A stretch of DNA of 64,000 nucleotides from an uncultured SAR116 cluster alpha proteobacterium (GTDB taxonomy: Bacteria; Pseudomonadota; Alphaproteobacteria; Puniceispirillales; Puniceispirillaceae), in the NCBI GenBank assembly GCA_902520885.1, contig CABYPW010000001.1, forward strand, positions 1-64,000, in the 5' to 3' direction. This document shows positions 36,473-45,041 of this stretch, piece by piece. Below the pieces are notes generated by a model, which saw only the letters and a list, made by a program, of their open reading frames with translations, made no database searches and had not been told where the DNA came from. Numbering within the stretch: the stretch's first letter is position 1; the number at the start of each line of letters is the position of its first letter. The position numbers and the translations under genes were made by a program.

Positions 36473-37153
36473 ATGGATTATGAATTTGAGCTAGAGAATT
36501 TTAATTTTAAAGCAAAAACTGAGCTATCTAGCTTTAGTGATGCCTGTGAATCCAGATTACGAGATAGGTTTCATAATCTTTTTTATGATTTAAGAACCAC
36601 AGGAACAAGTGAGGAGAATTTAAATATTCTTCAATCTGCAAAAATTACAATTGATAATAAACCAAGACGAGCATTAGACCTAGTTTCCATAACGGTAGAA
36701 CCAGAACAAATAAATTTTTTTTCAAGTAGCGGGCAGGCATTAGCAGGCGTTAAAGAATATATGATATCGGAAAAAGGTTTCAAAAAAGTTATTGAAGATC
36801 CTAGGTCAGGTAAGATTACAGTTAAATTGCCTAAACTTACCTTTGAAAATAAAATGGAACTCTCTGATAGTATAGATGGTAAATATGGAACTTTTCAAAA
36901 AAATATTACAGGTGTGAAAGCTCAAACTGGAACTCAGATAAGAGCAGGACTAACCAATGAGTTTATAGATGGGAAAGAAGCTACAAAAGCTGGCAAAGAG
37001 ATTGATCTAATTTTGAACCACTATAAAAAATGGGGACGTACCTTTGCACTGACCAAACAAAAACTTATTCTTGGTCGAGACTTTAAAGCGACTAAAGACG
37101 AAGATATTTTGCTAGAAAAAAATATCAAAACCGTTCTATACCTTTTTCAATAA
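36473..37153 (+). CDS. Divergent ribosome-recycling-factor-like protein
   Basis: A 226-residue soluble protein. Its pattern follows RRF: an N-terminal helix ending FYDLRTTGTSEENL (where RRF has IRTGRAS), a beta domain with VSITVEPEQINFF (RRF: VSVPEPRTLVI), KITVKLPKLTFENKMEL (RRF: IRLPPLTEERRKEL), then long helices with KEIDLILNHYKK and KQKLIL. Canonical RRF is about 185 residues, so this has short extensions at both ends. The conserved Arg of the GRAS motif is missing. It may be a specialised paralogue acting on stalled or hibernating ribosomes. The assignment is from pattern matching by eye. It is a stand-alone gene. Confidence 0.5.
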   Translation: MDYEFELENFNFKAKTELSSFSDACESRLRDRFHNLFYDLRTTGTSEENLNILQSAKITIDNKPRRALDLVSITVEPEQINFFSSSGQALAGVKEYMISEKGFKKVIEDPRSGKITVKLPKLTFENKMELSDSIDGKYGTFQKNITGVKAQTGTQIRAGLTNEFIDGKEATKAGKEIDLILNHYKKWGRTFALTKQKLILGRDFKATKDEDILLEKNIKTVLYLFQ

Positions 37154-37282
37154 TTCAAACTCATTATTAAAAACAAGGCATAGATTAATTTGTCTGTGTT
37201 TTATTTAAAGGTTTTATTTTGTGAATTTAGAATGTTTCTAAATGAAAAAATTTTTAGTAAAAATTTTAAAAATTATTAATCT

Positions 37283-38521
37283 ATGAAAAATTATAAGACA
37301 AATAATTTTGAGCGAAATGATATATTATTTTCATGGTTTATAGTTTGTTGTGGTGTAGTAGGCGCTATAAATCTTGCTAAACTTGCTCCTTCAATGAGTA
37401 GACTAATTGATTACTTTGATATTTCATTATCAATCTCTGGGCTATTCGGCGCTATATTCTCGATATTGATGATTTTTACAGGCCTTATAAGTGGAATTTT
37501 TATTTCACGATATGGTCCTCGTCTAGCCATGATGCTTGGCCTAATTATAAGCTTAACAGGAAATATCATGCCAGTATTGAACCCGTCATTAGCAATTTTA
37601 ATGATTGGTCGAATTTTAGAAGGCTATGGATTCTTATTGATCAACCTATCTGCTCCAGTGCTTCTAACGCTGCATACTAATAAACGAAATCGAGGTCGCG
37701 TAATGGGTATATGGGGTAGCTTCATGCCGGCAGGCAATGCCCTAATTATATTAATTGCACCTGTAGTTTATCTTATCTCTAATTGGTGGTTTTTATGGGA
37801 ATTATCTGCATTTTTTTGCGCTATCATTTTGTTTCTCGCGTATTTTATAATTCCAGTTGATCCAAAAAAGTTTAAGGAAAACTCACCGGATAAGTTATCT
37901 TTGGTTTTTGTGAAAACAATTAAAAAATGGCATATTGTAGTTATTGGAACTACATTTGCCTGTCATTCATTAATTTTTTTGGGGAATATGCAATTTTTGC
38001 CATATTATTTTGAAAAAATTCAAGGTTTAAGTGAAAATCTCTCGTATTTTACAACAGCATTATATTGTTTAATAAGCTTTGTTGGGCATCTTTACTGCGG
38101 ACGTCTATTAAATAAAGGTTATAAACCCCAAAACTTAATGGGTTTTGCATTTTTAATATCGGCAACCTTTGTAGCTTTCTTTTTTGGATTATTCGATAGA
38201 TTTATCTTATGGGAGCAAATATGGATAATTAAATCTGCAAGTATAATGGTTGTAGCTTTTTTTATGGGGCTCACACCACCTACGATATTCTATTTAGTTT
38301 CTTATATTGAAAAACCATCCCGAAACACCCCTATTAATTATGGCTACATGGTTCAATTCCAAGCAATTGGCATTTTTGCTGGCTCGTTTCTTTTTGGATG
38401 GCTGGTTGATATCACTGGTGGTTGGCAAGTAATAGGATTTCTAAGTATTTTTATTTCTTTATTTGGTATAATAGGAGGAATAATTAGTTCAAAAATAATT
38501 TTAAGACAAATGATAAAATAA
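37283..38521 (+). CDS. MFS transporter (CynX/NimT-like)
   Basis: A 412-residue inner-membrane protein with about twelve transmembrane helices. The loop 2-3 signature appears as ISRYGPRLAMMLG, and the EGYGFLLINLSAPVLL segment in helix 4 resembles CynX/NimT-type members, which move small organic anions or nitrate-like solutes. The substrate is unknown. It stands alone, 57 bases before the GFA-family gene on the same strand. Confidence 0.82.
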   Translation: MKNYKTNNFERNDILFSWFIVCCGVVGAINLAKLAPSMSRLIDYFDISLSISGLFGAIFSILMIFTGLISGIFISRYGPRLAMMLGLIISLTGNIMPVLNPSLAILMIGRILEGYGFLLINLSAPVLLTLHTNKRNRGRVMGIWGSFMPAGNALIILIAPVVYLISNWWFLWELSAFFCAIILFLAYFIIPVDPKKFKENSPDKLSLVFVKTIKKWHIVVIGTTFACHSLIFLGNMQFLPYYFEKIQGLSENLSYFTTALYCLISFVGHLYCGRLLNKGYKPQNLMGFAFLISATFVAFFFGLFDRFILWEQIWIIKSASIMVVAFFMGLTPPTIFYLVSYIEKPSRNTPINYGYMVQFQAIGIFAGSFLFGWLVDITGGWQVIGFLSIFISLFGIIGGIISSKIILRQMIK

Positions 38522-38577
38522 ATTCTATTATTTAAACAAAAATTTTATAGATATTTCTTGTTTTCAGGAGTTTATTA

Positions 38578-38964
38578 ATGTCAGAAGAAATGTATGTAAA
38601 TGGTATCTGTCATTGCGGAAAAATTAAGATTACTGCTCAAATAGAGAAAAATACAGTCCGAGCCTGCCATTGCACAGATTGCCAAAAGATGAGTGGGGCG
38701 CCACTTCGTGCAATTGCTATTGCACCAGCTGATAAAATAATTATTTCTGGCAATCCAAAAGAATATGTAAAGATTGCAGATAGTGGAAACAAACGTATTC
38801 AGGCTTTCTGTAGCGAATGTGGAACACAACTTTATGCAACTGATGTTGATAAAAGAAGTTATAATCTGAGGACAGGTTTTTTAGAGCAGAAAAATGAGCT
38901 TAAACCCTTACATCATGTGTTTACTAATTCTTGGATGTCTTGGATAAGAAATATTGATTTTTAG
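38578..38964 (+). CDS. GFA (glutathione-dependent formaldehyde-activating)/CENP-V family protein
   Basis: A 128-residue zinc protein with the family cysteine pattern: ICHCGKI (residues 11-14 region), CHCTDCQ (about 32-37) and CSECG (about 82-86). Such proteins bind two zinc ions in a Mss4-like fold; some bind glutathione-S-hydroxymethyl adducts, but most have no proven activity. It follows the MFS gene closely and may be co-transcribed. Family secure, function open. Confidence 0.85.
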   Translation: MSEEMYVNGICHCGKIKITAQIEKNTVRACHCTDCQKMSGAPLRAIAIAPADKIIISGNPKEYVKIADSGNKRIQAFCSECGTQLYATDVDKRSYNLRTGFLEQKNELKPLHHVFTNSWMSWIRNIDF

Positions 38965-39066
38965 CAAAATAAATAACTTTCAGATACTTACAAATTGCGC
39001 AATTATTATTTATATCGTTATTGTTAGTAAAAGTACGTATTTTAAATGACCAATTAGAGATTACCT

Positions 39067-39861
39067 TTGATAAATTTAAAAAATAAAATAATTGTAATAA
39101 TCGGAGGTTCTGGCCTTTTGGGAGGTGAATTTCTATATTCAGCTATTGAAAGTGGAGCCAAGGTAATAAATTTAGACCTAGAAACTCAAAATAAGAATGA
39201 TAAAAAAATTCATTCCATTTCTGACAATTATTTTGAAATATATTGTGATATTACAAATGAAAAAAATATTATTAAAGTAGCAAACTTAATTAAAGAAAAA
39301 TTTTTATACATTGATGGCTTGGTAAACTTCGCATCAATAAATCCCCAACCAGACCAAATAAGTAATACCCAATTAGAAAATATGAGTATTGGACAATGGA
39401 TTGTTGACCTAAATGTTGGCTTAACGGGCGCATTTTTAGTTCTTAAATATATTGGGAAAATTATATCTGAAAATAAAAATGGTGGCTCTATAGTATTAAT
39501 TTCAAGTGATCTAGGTATTATTGCACCAGACCAACGGCTCTATGAAACAAACACTCCTGATACAAAAGACGGAAAAAAACCTATAAGCTATAGTGCAGTC
39601 AAATTTGGTGTAATCGGACTTAGTAAGTATATCGCTACTTATTGGGCTGAAAAAAATGTTCGTTCGAATGTTATATGCCCTGGAGGTGTTTTTAATGGCC
39701 AAAATATTGAGTTTACAAAAAAAATTGAAGCTAGAATACCACTTGGCAGAATGGCAAGAAAAGATGAATTTAATTCAGCATTAATTTGGTTGCTGAGTGA
39801 CTCTAGTAGCTATGTAAATGGGGCTGTAATTCCAATAGATGGTGGCCGAACAGCCTGGTAG
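39067..39861 (+). CDS. SDR oxidoreductase, PtmA-like (nonulosonate locus type)
   Basis: A 264-residue classical short-chain dehydrogenase, probably starting at TTG 39067 (MINLKNK). It has the NAD-binding GGSGLLGG (about residues 13-20) and the catalytic YSAVK. The C-terminal stretch CPGGVFNGQN and IPIDGGRTAW is typical of the SDRs called PtmA in legionaminic-acid-type loci. A CMP-nonulosonate synthetase and a NeuB-family synthase lie 4-13 kb away on the opposite strand, which supports a role in modifying a nonulosonic acid or precursor. It converges on the glycan cluster. Confidence 0.75.
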   Translation: MINLKNKIIVIIGGSGLLGGEFLYSAIESGAKVINLDLETQNKNDKKIHSISDNYFEIYCDITNEKNIIKVANLIKEKFLYIDGLVNFASINPQPDQISNTQLENMSIGQWIVDLNVGLTGAFLVLKYIGKIISENKNGGSIVLISSDLGIIAPDQRLYETNTPDTKDGKKPISYSAVKFGVIGLSKYIATYWAEKNVRSNVICPGGVFNGQNIEFTKKIEARIPLGRMARKDEFNSALIWLLSDSSSYVNGAVIPIDGGRTAW

Positions 39862-39908
39862 ATGTAAAAGGAAATACTAAAATTTTCTTTAGTTACAAGT
39901 TACGCCAA

Positions 39909-40595
39909 TCAATTTGAAATACGAATAATAGCAGTTGGTTGGTTAGAATGTCTAACAGCCTCAATTCTCAGTTTTTTCTCTTTTAAAAATTCATCTACCG
40001 CATCACTCTCACCCCATCCCTTTTTACCATACTCATCTAAAATTAAAATTGCTCCGGGAGACATAATTGGAAAAAAATTTTCTAAAGCTGTCTTGGTTCC
40101 CCTATATGTATCAAAGTCCAAATTTACTAATGACAAACGAAGACCAGGCATCGATTGAACAAATTCTGGAATAGTTCTTGATACTTCCCCTTCGACAAGT
40201 TCAAAATTTTCAAATCCATATGATAAAATTAATTTTTCGAGATTTTCTTTATCTACACCCATAAACTCTGCCTCATTAATAAATGATTTAGCAGTTTCTT
40301 TCTCATAATCTTCTAATTCATTTGAAAATGAGGAAAAAGTATCAAAGCCAAACACAGTTTTTTTCTCATGAGGGGCATAAATTTTTAAAAGCTTCAACCA
40401 ATGCATTAGGCCTGCACCTTTGAAAACTCCGCACTCAACAATGCTACCAGGAACGTTGAGCGTTTCTCTAAAAATATCATACCTAATATTTAGTTTCTGC
40501 AATCGGCCGATATCTTTGCTAATGAGAAGATTGTTATACGCTTCCCAAAGTTTCTCATCCTCACCGTTTTTAGCGTATAAATTTGCTGTAGACAT
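39909..40595 (-). CDS. TylF/MycF-type sugar O-methyltransferase
   Basis: A 228-residue class I SAM- and Mg-dependent methyltransferase. SIVECGVFKGAG is the SAM loop; the metal and substrate-binding LDFDTYRGTK and ILDEYGKKGW segments are typical of macrocin O-methyltransferase (TylF) relatives, which methylate sugar hydroxyls. It is the last gene of the minus-strand glycan cluster. Its ATG overlaps the previous stop (TAATG), so the two methyltransferases are coupled. It probably O-methylates a residue of the surface glycan. Confidence 0.85.
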   Translation of the reverse strand: MSTANLYAKNGEDEKLWEAYNNLLISKDIGRLQKLNIRYDIFRETLNVPGSIVECGVFKGAGLMHWLKLLKIYAPHEKKTVFGFDTFSSFSNELEDYEKETAKSFINEAEFMGVDKENLEKLILSYGFENFELVEGEVSRTIPEFVQSMPGLRLSLVNLDFDTYRGTKTALENFFPIMSPGAILILDEYGKKGWGESDAVDEFLKEKKLRIEAVRHSNQPTAIIRISN

Positions 40596-41287
40596 TATTT
40601 TACTCCTGTGCCTAATAACATTATCTCATTGCTAAACCGAATAAACTTATTCAGTTTTAAAGGAAAGCTAACGTCGTTTTGTGGACTGTAGGGAATCGGA
40701 AGTTTTCTGACTAATTCACAGAAAATTTTGAAGACTGGAAACTTCCAGACAAGCGGTAATTGCGTAAAATGAAAAACCTCTGCATTTGAAAACCCAGATA
40801 ATTTTAAAATGTCACGCAATGACGGCTTTGTAAAAGGCGTTACATGAGTGTGATCTTGATAAAAAGGTCCCCATCCCATATGCACCCAACTTGGACACAT
40901 AATTATCGCTCTTCCGCCAGGCTTTAAGACTCTAAAAGCTTCACCCAATAATCTTTCAGGATTTTGTAAATGTTCAATCAACGATTTTGAAAAGACTATG
41001 TCAACGGAATTATTTTTAATTGGGAGAGGATCGATTTCAATATTATTTATCAGAACAGAAAACGGTGCACATAATTCTTGGGACTCAGGATCCAAATCTG
41101 TTCCTTGCACTTGTAACCCCAAATTTGCAAAACTTTTAATAAGGTCTCCCCTTCCACAACCAATGTCTAGGAGTTTTGAGTTAGGTTTAATATTAAATTT
41201 ATCAATCAGATGTTCCGAAAGTAATTCTGGATAATTACTCAGAGGTCGTTTATCGAGATTATAATAGGTTTTCAGATAATTGCTCAT
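40595..41287 (-). CDS. Class I SAM methyltransferase (Methyltransf_11 type)
   Basis: A 230-residue methyltransferase with the SAM motif LLDIGCGRGD near residue 40 and the VFSKSLIEHLQNPERLL and FRVLKPGGRAIIM segments typical of the UbiE/Methyltransf_11 family. The target is unknown; the place between an oxidoreductase and TylF-type gene suggests a sugar or lipid-linked sugar. The stop overlaps the next ATG by one base and 7 bases separate it from the preceding gene. Confidence 0.85.
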   Translation of the reverse strand: MSNYLKTYYNLDKRPLSNYPELLSEHLIDKFNIKPNSKLLDIGCGRGDLIKSFANLGLQVQGTDLDPESQELCAPFSVLINNIEIDPLPIKNNSVDIVFSKSLIEHLQNPERLLGEAFRVLKPGGRAIIMCPSWVHMGWGPFYQDHTHVTPFTKPSLRDILKLSGFSNAEVFHFTQLPLVWKFPVFKIFCELVRKLPIPYSPQNDVSFPLKLNKFIRFSNEIMLLGTGVK

Positions 41288-41294
41288 AATTTTT

Positions 41295-42302
41295 TCATTC
41301 TTTTTTAAACTTTAATAATTCGTCAATTAATTTAGTAATAATACTTATTTTATCTAAGTTATTAATGCTACTATGTTTTTCTGTAATTTTCTCAAAAAAA
41401 TATTTTATTTCTGAAACGAAAACATCATTTCTTTGTATATCACTAAAGTCAAAGACTTGAGCATCATTTGATCCTTTTTCAAAAACTTTTACTATATTCT
41501 CTAAAAAGTTACAGTAAACAAAGCCCTTCTCAAATTGCAACTTAACGTCACGCATCTCTTTATTCTGAGCATATGAGAGGAAGAGGCTTACTGGAAAAGA
41601 AATCTGTTTTTTACAAAATTCTAATATGCACATCATAGTTTCATCAGATTTCAGATCGAGTGGTTTTACATCAGAAAATCTTGCATAAACCTTTTCGGGT
41701 GAACCGAACAAATCGACTATCATAAAAATTTCGTGACTTAGCCCTCTAGTTACTCCACCTCCCATATCGTCATTTGATGCATAACTCTTCAAATAATTTT
41801 CATATGGGTGATGGTCGGGTAAATACGTACCCCATTCGAAACGAGCAGAAACTATTTTACCAAGAACTTCGTTTTCTACTATTTCTTTAATTTTCTTGAA
41901 ACAAGGATCAAATATCGCTTGATATGCAACAAAGATGTTTTCATTGGCATATTTATTGAAAAAATCTTTAGTTTGTGAAAAAGACATTGCAAAGGGTTTT
42001 TCAATAAATAAAGATGCGCCTATTGAAGCAAATTTTTCAGCAAACGGAAGATGAAGGTTCGTGGGGTTAGTTATAAACACAACATCAGGCTGCAACTCCA
42101 AGGCACTTTCAATATCCGAAATTAAATTAAAGCCCAAATGTCCGGATAAATTATCAACAGTAGAGGCAAAACCATTTTGAATAAGTAGATTATTATTGTT
42201 AGTCCTTAGCGCATACAACTCATGTGTAGCACCGTATAGACTTTTTATATTGGTCATATGTCTTTGGCCGATAGACCCTAAGCCAACAAAAAGAATCTTC
42301 AC
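41295..42302 (-). CDS. Gfo/Idh/MocA-family oxidoreductase
   Basis: A 335-residue NAD(P)-dependent sugar oxidoreductase. The N-terminal Rossmann motif is GLGSIGQRH and the catalytic-lysine motif is FIEKPFAMS. Relatives near NeuA/NeuB genes act on nucleotide sugars or nonulosonate precursors. Its start overlaps the end of the preceding TIM-barrel gene by 4 bases (ATGA), so translation is coupled. The precise substrate is unknown. Confidence 0.87.
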   Translation of the reverse strand: MKILFVGLGSIGQRHMTNIKSLYGATHELYALRTNNNNLLIQNGFASTVDNLSGHLGFNLISDIESALELQPDVVFITNPTNLHLPFAEKFASIGASLFIEKPFAMSFSQTKDFFNKYANENIFVAYQAIFDPCFKKIKEIVENEVLGKIVSARFEWGTYLPDHHPYENYLKSYASNDDMGGGVTRGLSHEIFMIVDLFGSPEKVYARFSDVKPLDLKSDETMMCILEFCKKQISFPVSLFLSYAQNKEMRDVKLQFEKGFVYCNFLENIVKVFEKGSNDAQVFDFSDIQRNDVFVSEIKYFFEKITEKHSSINNLDKISIITKLIDELLKFKKE

Positions 42303-43111
42303 TTATTAACCTCAAAAAGACTTTTAACAAAAAGAAGATTGTCTTTTGCACAGTCAATAGGATTGTAAGGATAACTTGTCTCTAAGGTCATCATTCCTTT
42401 ATATTCTATATCCTTTAATGCATTTAAACATTCTAAAAAATCAACGTCACCTTGACCCAAGATTACATTTGGCCCTCCGATTTTCCTATCCTTAATATGC
42501 ACATGATAAATTAAATGATTTAATTTTTTTATCTCTTTTTCTGGCCTTAATCCTAAATGCATTAAATTACCCAGGTCTAAACAAATACCTAAATTTTTAT
42601 TTTCTAAATCACTAAAAGCCTCAATTATTAAGTCTGAACTGAGATTTAGTTCTAAAGCAAACCGTAACTCCTTACCTTCATTCATGGATTCCAGATTAAC
42701 ACTATTGATGATATCTATTACTTTTTTGGCAAATTCTTTATCCCTCAAAGAATCATTGGATAAAAATGGAAGAATTATCATTTCTAGGGGCAGAATTTTT
42801 ATAAAGTTTTCCAAATCTCTAAGATAATTTTGAATTTTGTGTCTGTCATCAATGCTTAAATTGGTAATTGCATCCAAACAAATTGCCCTCAATAAGCGCT
42901 TTCTATCAATGTCTTCCACTTTTTTTGATTTCTTGAAATATTCGATCATAGAGCTAATTTTGTTATCTTCGTCATACAAGCATTCAATAAAATCAAAGCC
43001 CATTTTATCGATTAAATCTATTTCCTCTTTCCAATTATTTTCAGGAAAATTTTGATATGTAAATCTATCTGGAGGTAGCATTCGTCCCTGCATCAATCCA
43101 ATTGAAAACAT
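42299..43111 (-). CDS. Sugar phosphate isomerase/epimerase-like TIM barrel protein
   Basis: About 270 residues from the ATG at 43111, which lies one base after the neuA-like stop; the frame extends to 43144, but that overlaps the upstream gene. It starts with FSIGLMQGRMLPP, typical of xylose-isomerase-like AP_endonuc_2 proteins in sialic/legionaminic loci. Metal-binding acidic and His residues lie in CLDLGNLMHLG, YHVHIKDR and MTLETSYP. It is of the same family as the C-terminal domain of the NeuB fusion at 50450. The substrate is unknown. Confidence 0.8.
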   Translation of the reverse strand: MFSIGLMQGRMLPPDRFTYQNFPENNWKEEIDLIDKMGFDFIECLYDEDNKISSMIEYFKKSKKVEDIDRKRLLRAICLDAITNLSIDDRHKIQNYLRDLENFIKILPLEMIILPFLSNDSLRDKEFAKKVIDIINSVNLESMNEGKELRFALELNLSSDLIIEAFSDLENKNLGICLDLGNLMHLGLRPEKEIKKLNHLIYHVHIKDRKIGGPNVILGQGDVDFLECLNALKDIEYKGMMTLETSYPYNPIDCAKDNLLFVKSLFEVNK

Positions 43112-43112
43112 A

Positions 43113-43883
43113 TTATCCAGCCTTAATATAATCCAAATATTCAATTAGATATCTATATTTATCTGAATTGGATACATATTTTGCATAGTCTAATTGAGTG
43201 ATAGTATCAATATCTGGAACAGACTCAGTGAGCCAAAGTTTCATTTTTTTGCCATGAAGAGAGTTTTGAGAAAACAAAGTATTCGGTTTTACTATATCTA
43301 CATGACCATTTGGAACATAAACAACAGGAAACCTCTGTCTTGGTAAGTTATAACTTTCTTCATGAGCTGTAAGTTCTAAAATTGGCTTCATAAAACCGTT
43401 CTCTTCATAAAATGACTTAAAGGGCGTATGGACTGATGTTTCGCATGATCTTAAGGAAGTAGCTGTTTCGTTTTCTTCCATAAATTCTATGGCATTTTCA
43501 ACAATAGATAGTTGCCTAAGTGGGCTGGTTGGTCTGAGATGAACAATTAATTCTGGTGTCAAATTTTCATTAGCTTTCATCCAATTGAGAAAATGAGAAA
43601 AAAACTCTATATCTGTGCTTTCAGCAGTGGAAATGTTATTTGGTCTTAAGAAGGGAACCTCAGCACCATAAGAAATTGCGACCTTTGCGTATTCATCAGA
43701 ATTTGTGGATACGAAAACTCTTGAAATTTTTTTAGAAAGCCTGGCTACCGCAATAGCATAAGCCATTATTGGATGACCTTTTATTTGTTGCAAATTTTTA
43801 TCTTTAATACTTTGTGAACCAGCCCTCGCCGGAATCAAAGCAAAAATATTGCTTTTAGTGTTTAATTTTTTATTGAATGACAT
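43113..43883 (-). CDS. CMP-nonulosonic acid synthetase (NeuA/PtmB-like cytidylyltransferase)
   Basis: A 256-residue cytidylyltransferase. The CTP-binding P-loop-like motif is ALIPARAGSQSIKDKN, and VSTNSDEYA, HLRPTSPLR and YVPNGHVDI are the family landmarks. It activates a nonulosonic acid (sialic, legionaminic or similar) with CTP. Together with the NeuB-domain fusion at 50450 it provides the two hallmark steps of a nonulosonate pathway, and the PtmA-like SDR at 39067 hints at a legionaminic-type sugar. The exact sugar cannot be read from sequence. Confidence 0.87.
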   Translation of the reverse strand: MSFNKKLNTKSNIFALIPARAGSQSIKDKNLQQIKGHPIMAYAIAVARLSKKISRVFVSTNSDEYAKVAISYGAEVPFLRPNNISTAESTDIEFFSHFLNWMKANENLTPELIVHLRPTSPLRQLSIVENAIEFMEENETATSLRSCETSVHTPFKSFYEENGFMKPILELTAHEESYNLPRQRFPVVYVPNGHVDIVKPNTLFSQNSLHGKKMKLWLTESVPDIDTITQLDYAKYVSNSDKYRYLIEYLDYIKAG

Positions 43884-43913
43884 TCACCATAAATCCAATA
43901 TTACAAAGCAATT

Positions 43914-45041
43914 TTAAATTTTACCCCATACATTTCTATTTATGAAGCCTGTGTAGCTATAAACTATTTTAACCATTTTTTTTGATATGTTCTCTACTTG
44001 ATAGTCGTCAATTCGTTGCCTTTTTGAAAAAACTTCTTGATTTGAATCAAGTATTACCTTCACAGAATTTAATACATCTTCGCTATTTAAACCACTCATT
44101 ATCAATGTGCCTGCATCCATTCCCTCTGGTCTTTCGTGCTCATTCCTAATAGTGATTGAGTTTAAATTGAGTATATCTGTCTCTTCAGTTATTGTTCCAC
44201 TATCGGAAATAACTGTGAGAGCGTTTTTTTGAAGAGTTACATAATCAAAAAAGCCAAACGGAGGCATAAATTTTACTCTTTCGTCTACTTTTATAGGAGC
44301 TAGCTCTTTTATTCGCTTTTGGGTTCTAGGGTGAGTTGATACGATAACTTTCTTATTATAATTTTTAGCAAGTGCGTTGAAGGTCTCTAAAAGTTTTAAT
44401 AGATTTGTTGATGTATCTACATTTTCTTCCCTGTGAATGCTTGCAATAAAATAATCATTTTTTTTAAGCTTGTGCTTTTCTAAAACTTTTGAATTGTCTA
44501 TTTTGTCTTTGTAATAATCAAGAACTTCTAGCATATGAGAACCAGTCTTAATTATTCTATCTTGTTTTATTCCCTCTGATATAAGATAACGCCTCGCATG
44601 TTCAGTAAGCACTAGATTTATATCACTCAAATGGTCAACAATTTTTCTATTTAATTCTTCCGGAACATTCTCATTAAAACAGCGATTTCCTGCTTCCATA
44701 TGAAAAACTGGAATTTTATATCGTTTTGCAACGATGACTGATAAACAGGAATTTGTATCTCCATAAAGTAATATAGCATCTGGTTTTTCTTTGATTAAAA
44801 TTTCTTCAAAACTAGCTAATATGTTTGCAATAGTCTTTATGGCAGTTTTATCACCAGCCTCTAAAAAATAGTCTGGTTTCCTAAATTCTAGGTCGTCAAA
44901 AAAGATTTGGCTTAACTCATAGTCATAATTTTGACCAGTATAAACAATAATGTGATTTGAATGTTTATCAAACTCTGCTGCAACACGACACATTTTTATA
45001 ATTTCTGGTCTAGTCCCAAGGACAGTCATCACTTTAAGCAT
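43914..45041 (-). CDS. UDP-HexNAc 2-epimerase (non-hydrolysing, WecB/FnlC-like)
   Basis: A 375-residue epimerase. GTRPEIIKM at the N terminus, HREENVD in the middle and SDSGTITEE near 290 are catalytic landmarks; HERPEGMDAGT is typical of the FnlC/WbjD branch acting on UDP-L-sugars rather than UDP-GlcNAc. It overlaps by 13 bases the preceding 4,6-dehydratase gene. In context it should finish a UDP-N-acetyl-6-deoxy-L-hexosamine. It could alternatively make UDP-ManNAc. Confidence 0.85.
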   Translation of the reverse strand: MLKVMTVLGTRPEIIKMCRVAAEFDKHSNHIIVYTGQNYDYELSQIFFDDLEFRKPDYFLEAGDKTAIKTIANILASFEEILIKEKPDAILLYGDTNSCLSVIVAKRYKIPVFHMEAGNRCFNENVPEELNRKIVDHLSDINLVLTEHARRYLISEGIKQDRIIKTGSHMLEVLDYYKDKIDNSKVLEKHKLKKNDYFIASIHREENVDTSTNLLKLLETFNALAKNYNKKVIVSTHPRTQKRIKELAPIKVDERVKFMPPFGFFDYVTLQKNALTVISDSGTITEETDILNLNSITIRNEHERPEGMDAGTLIMSGLNSEDVLNSVKVILDSNQEVFSKRQRIDDYQVENISKKMVKIVYSYTGFINRNVWGKI

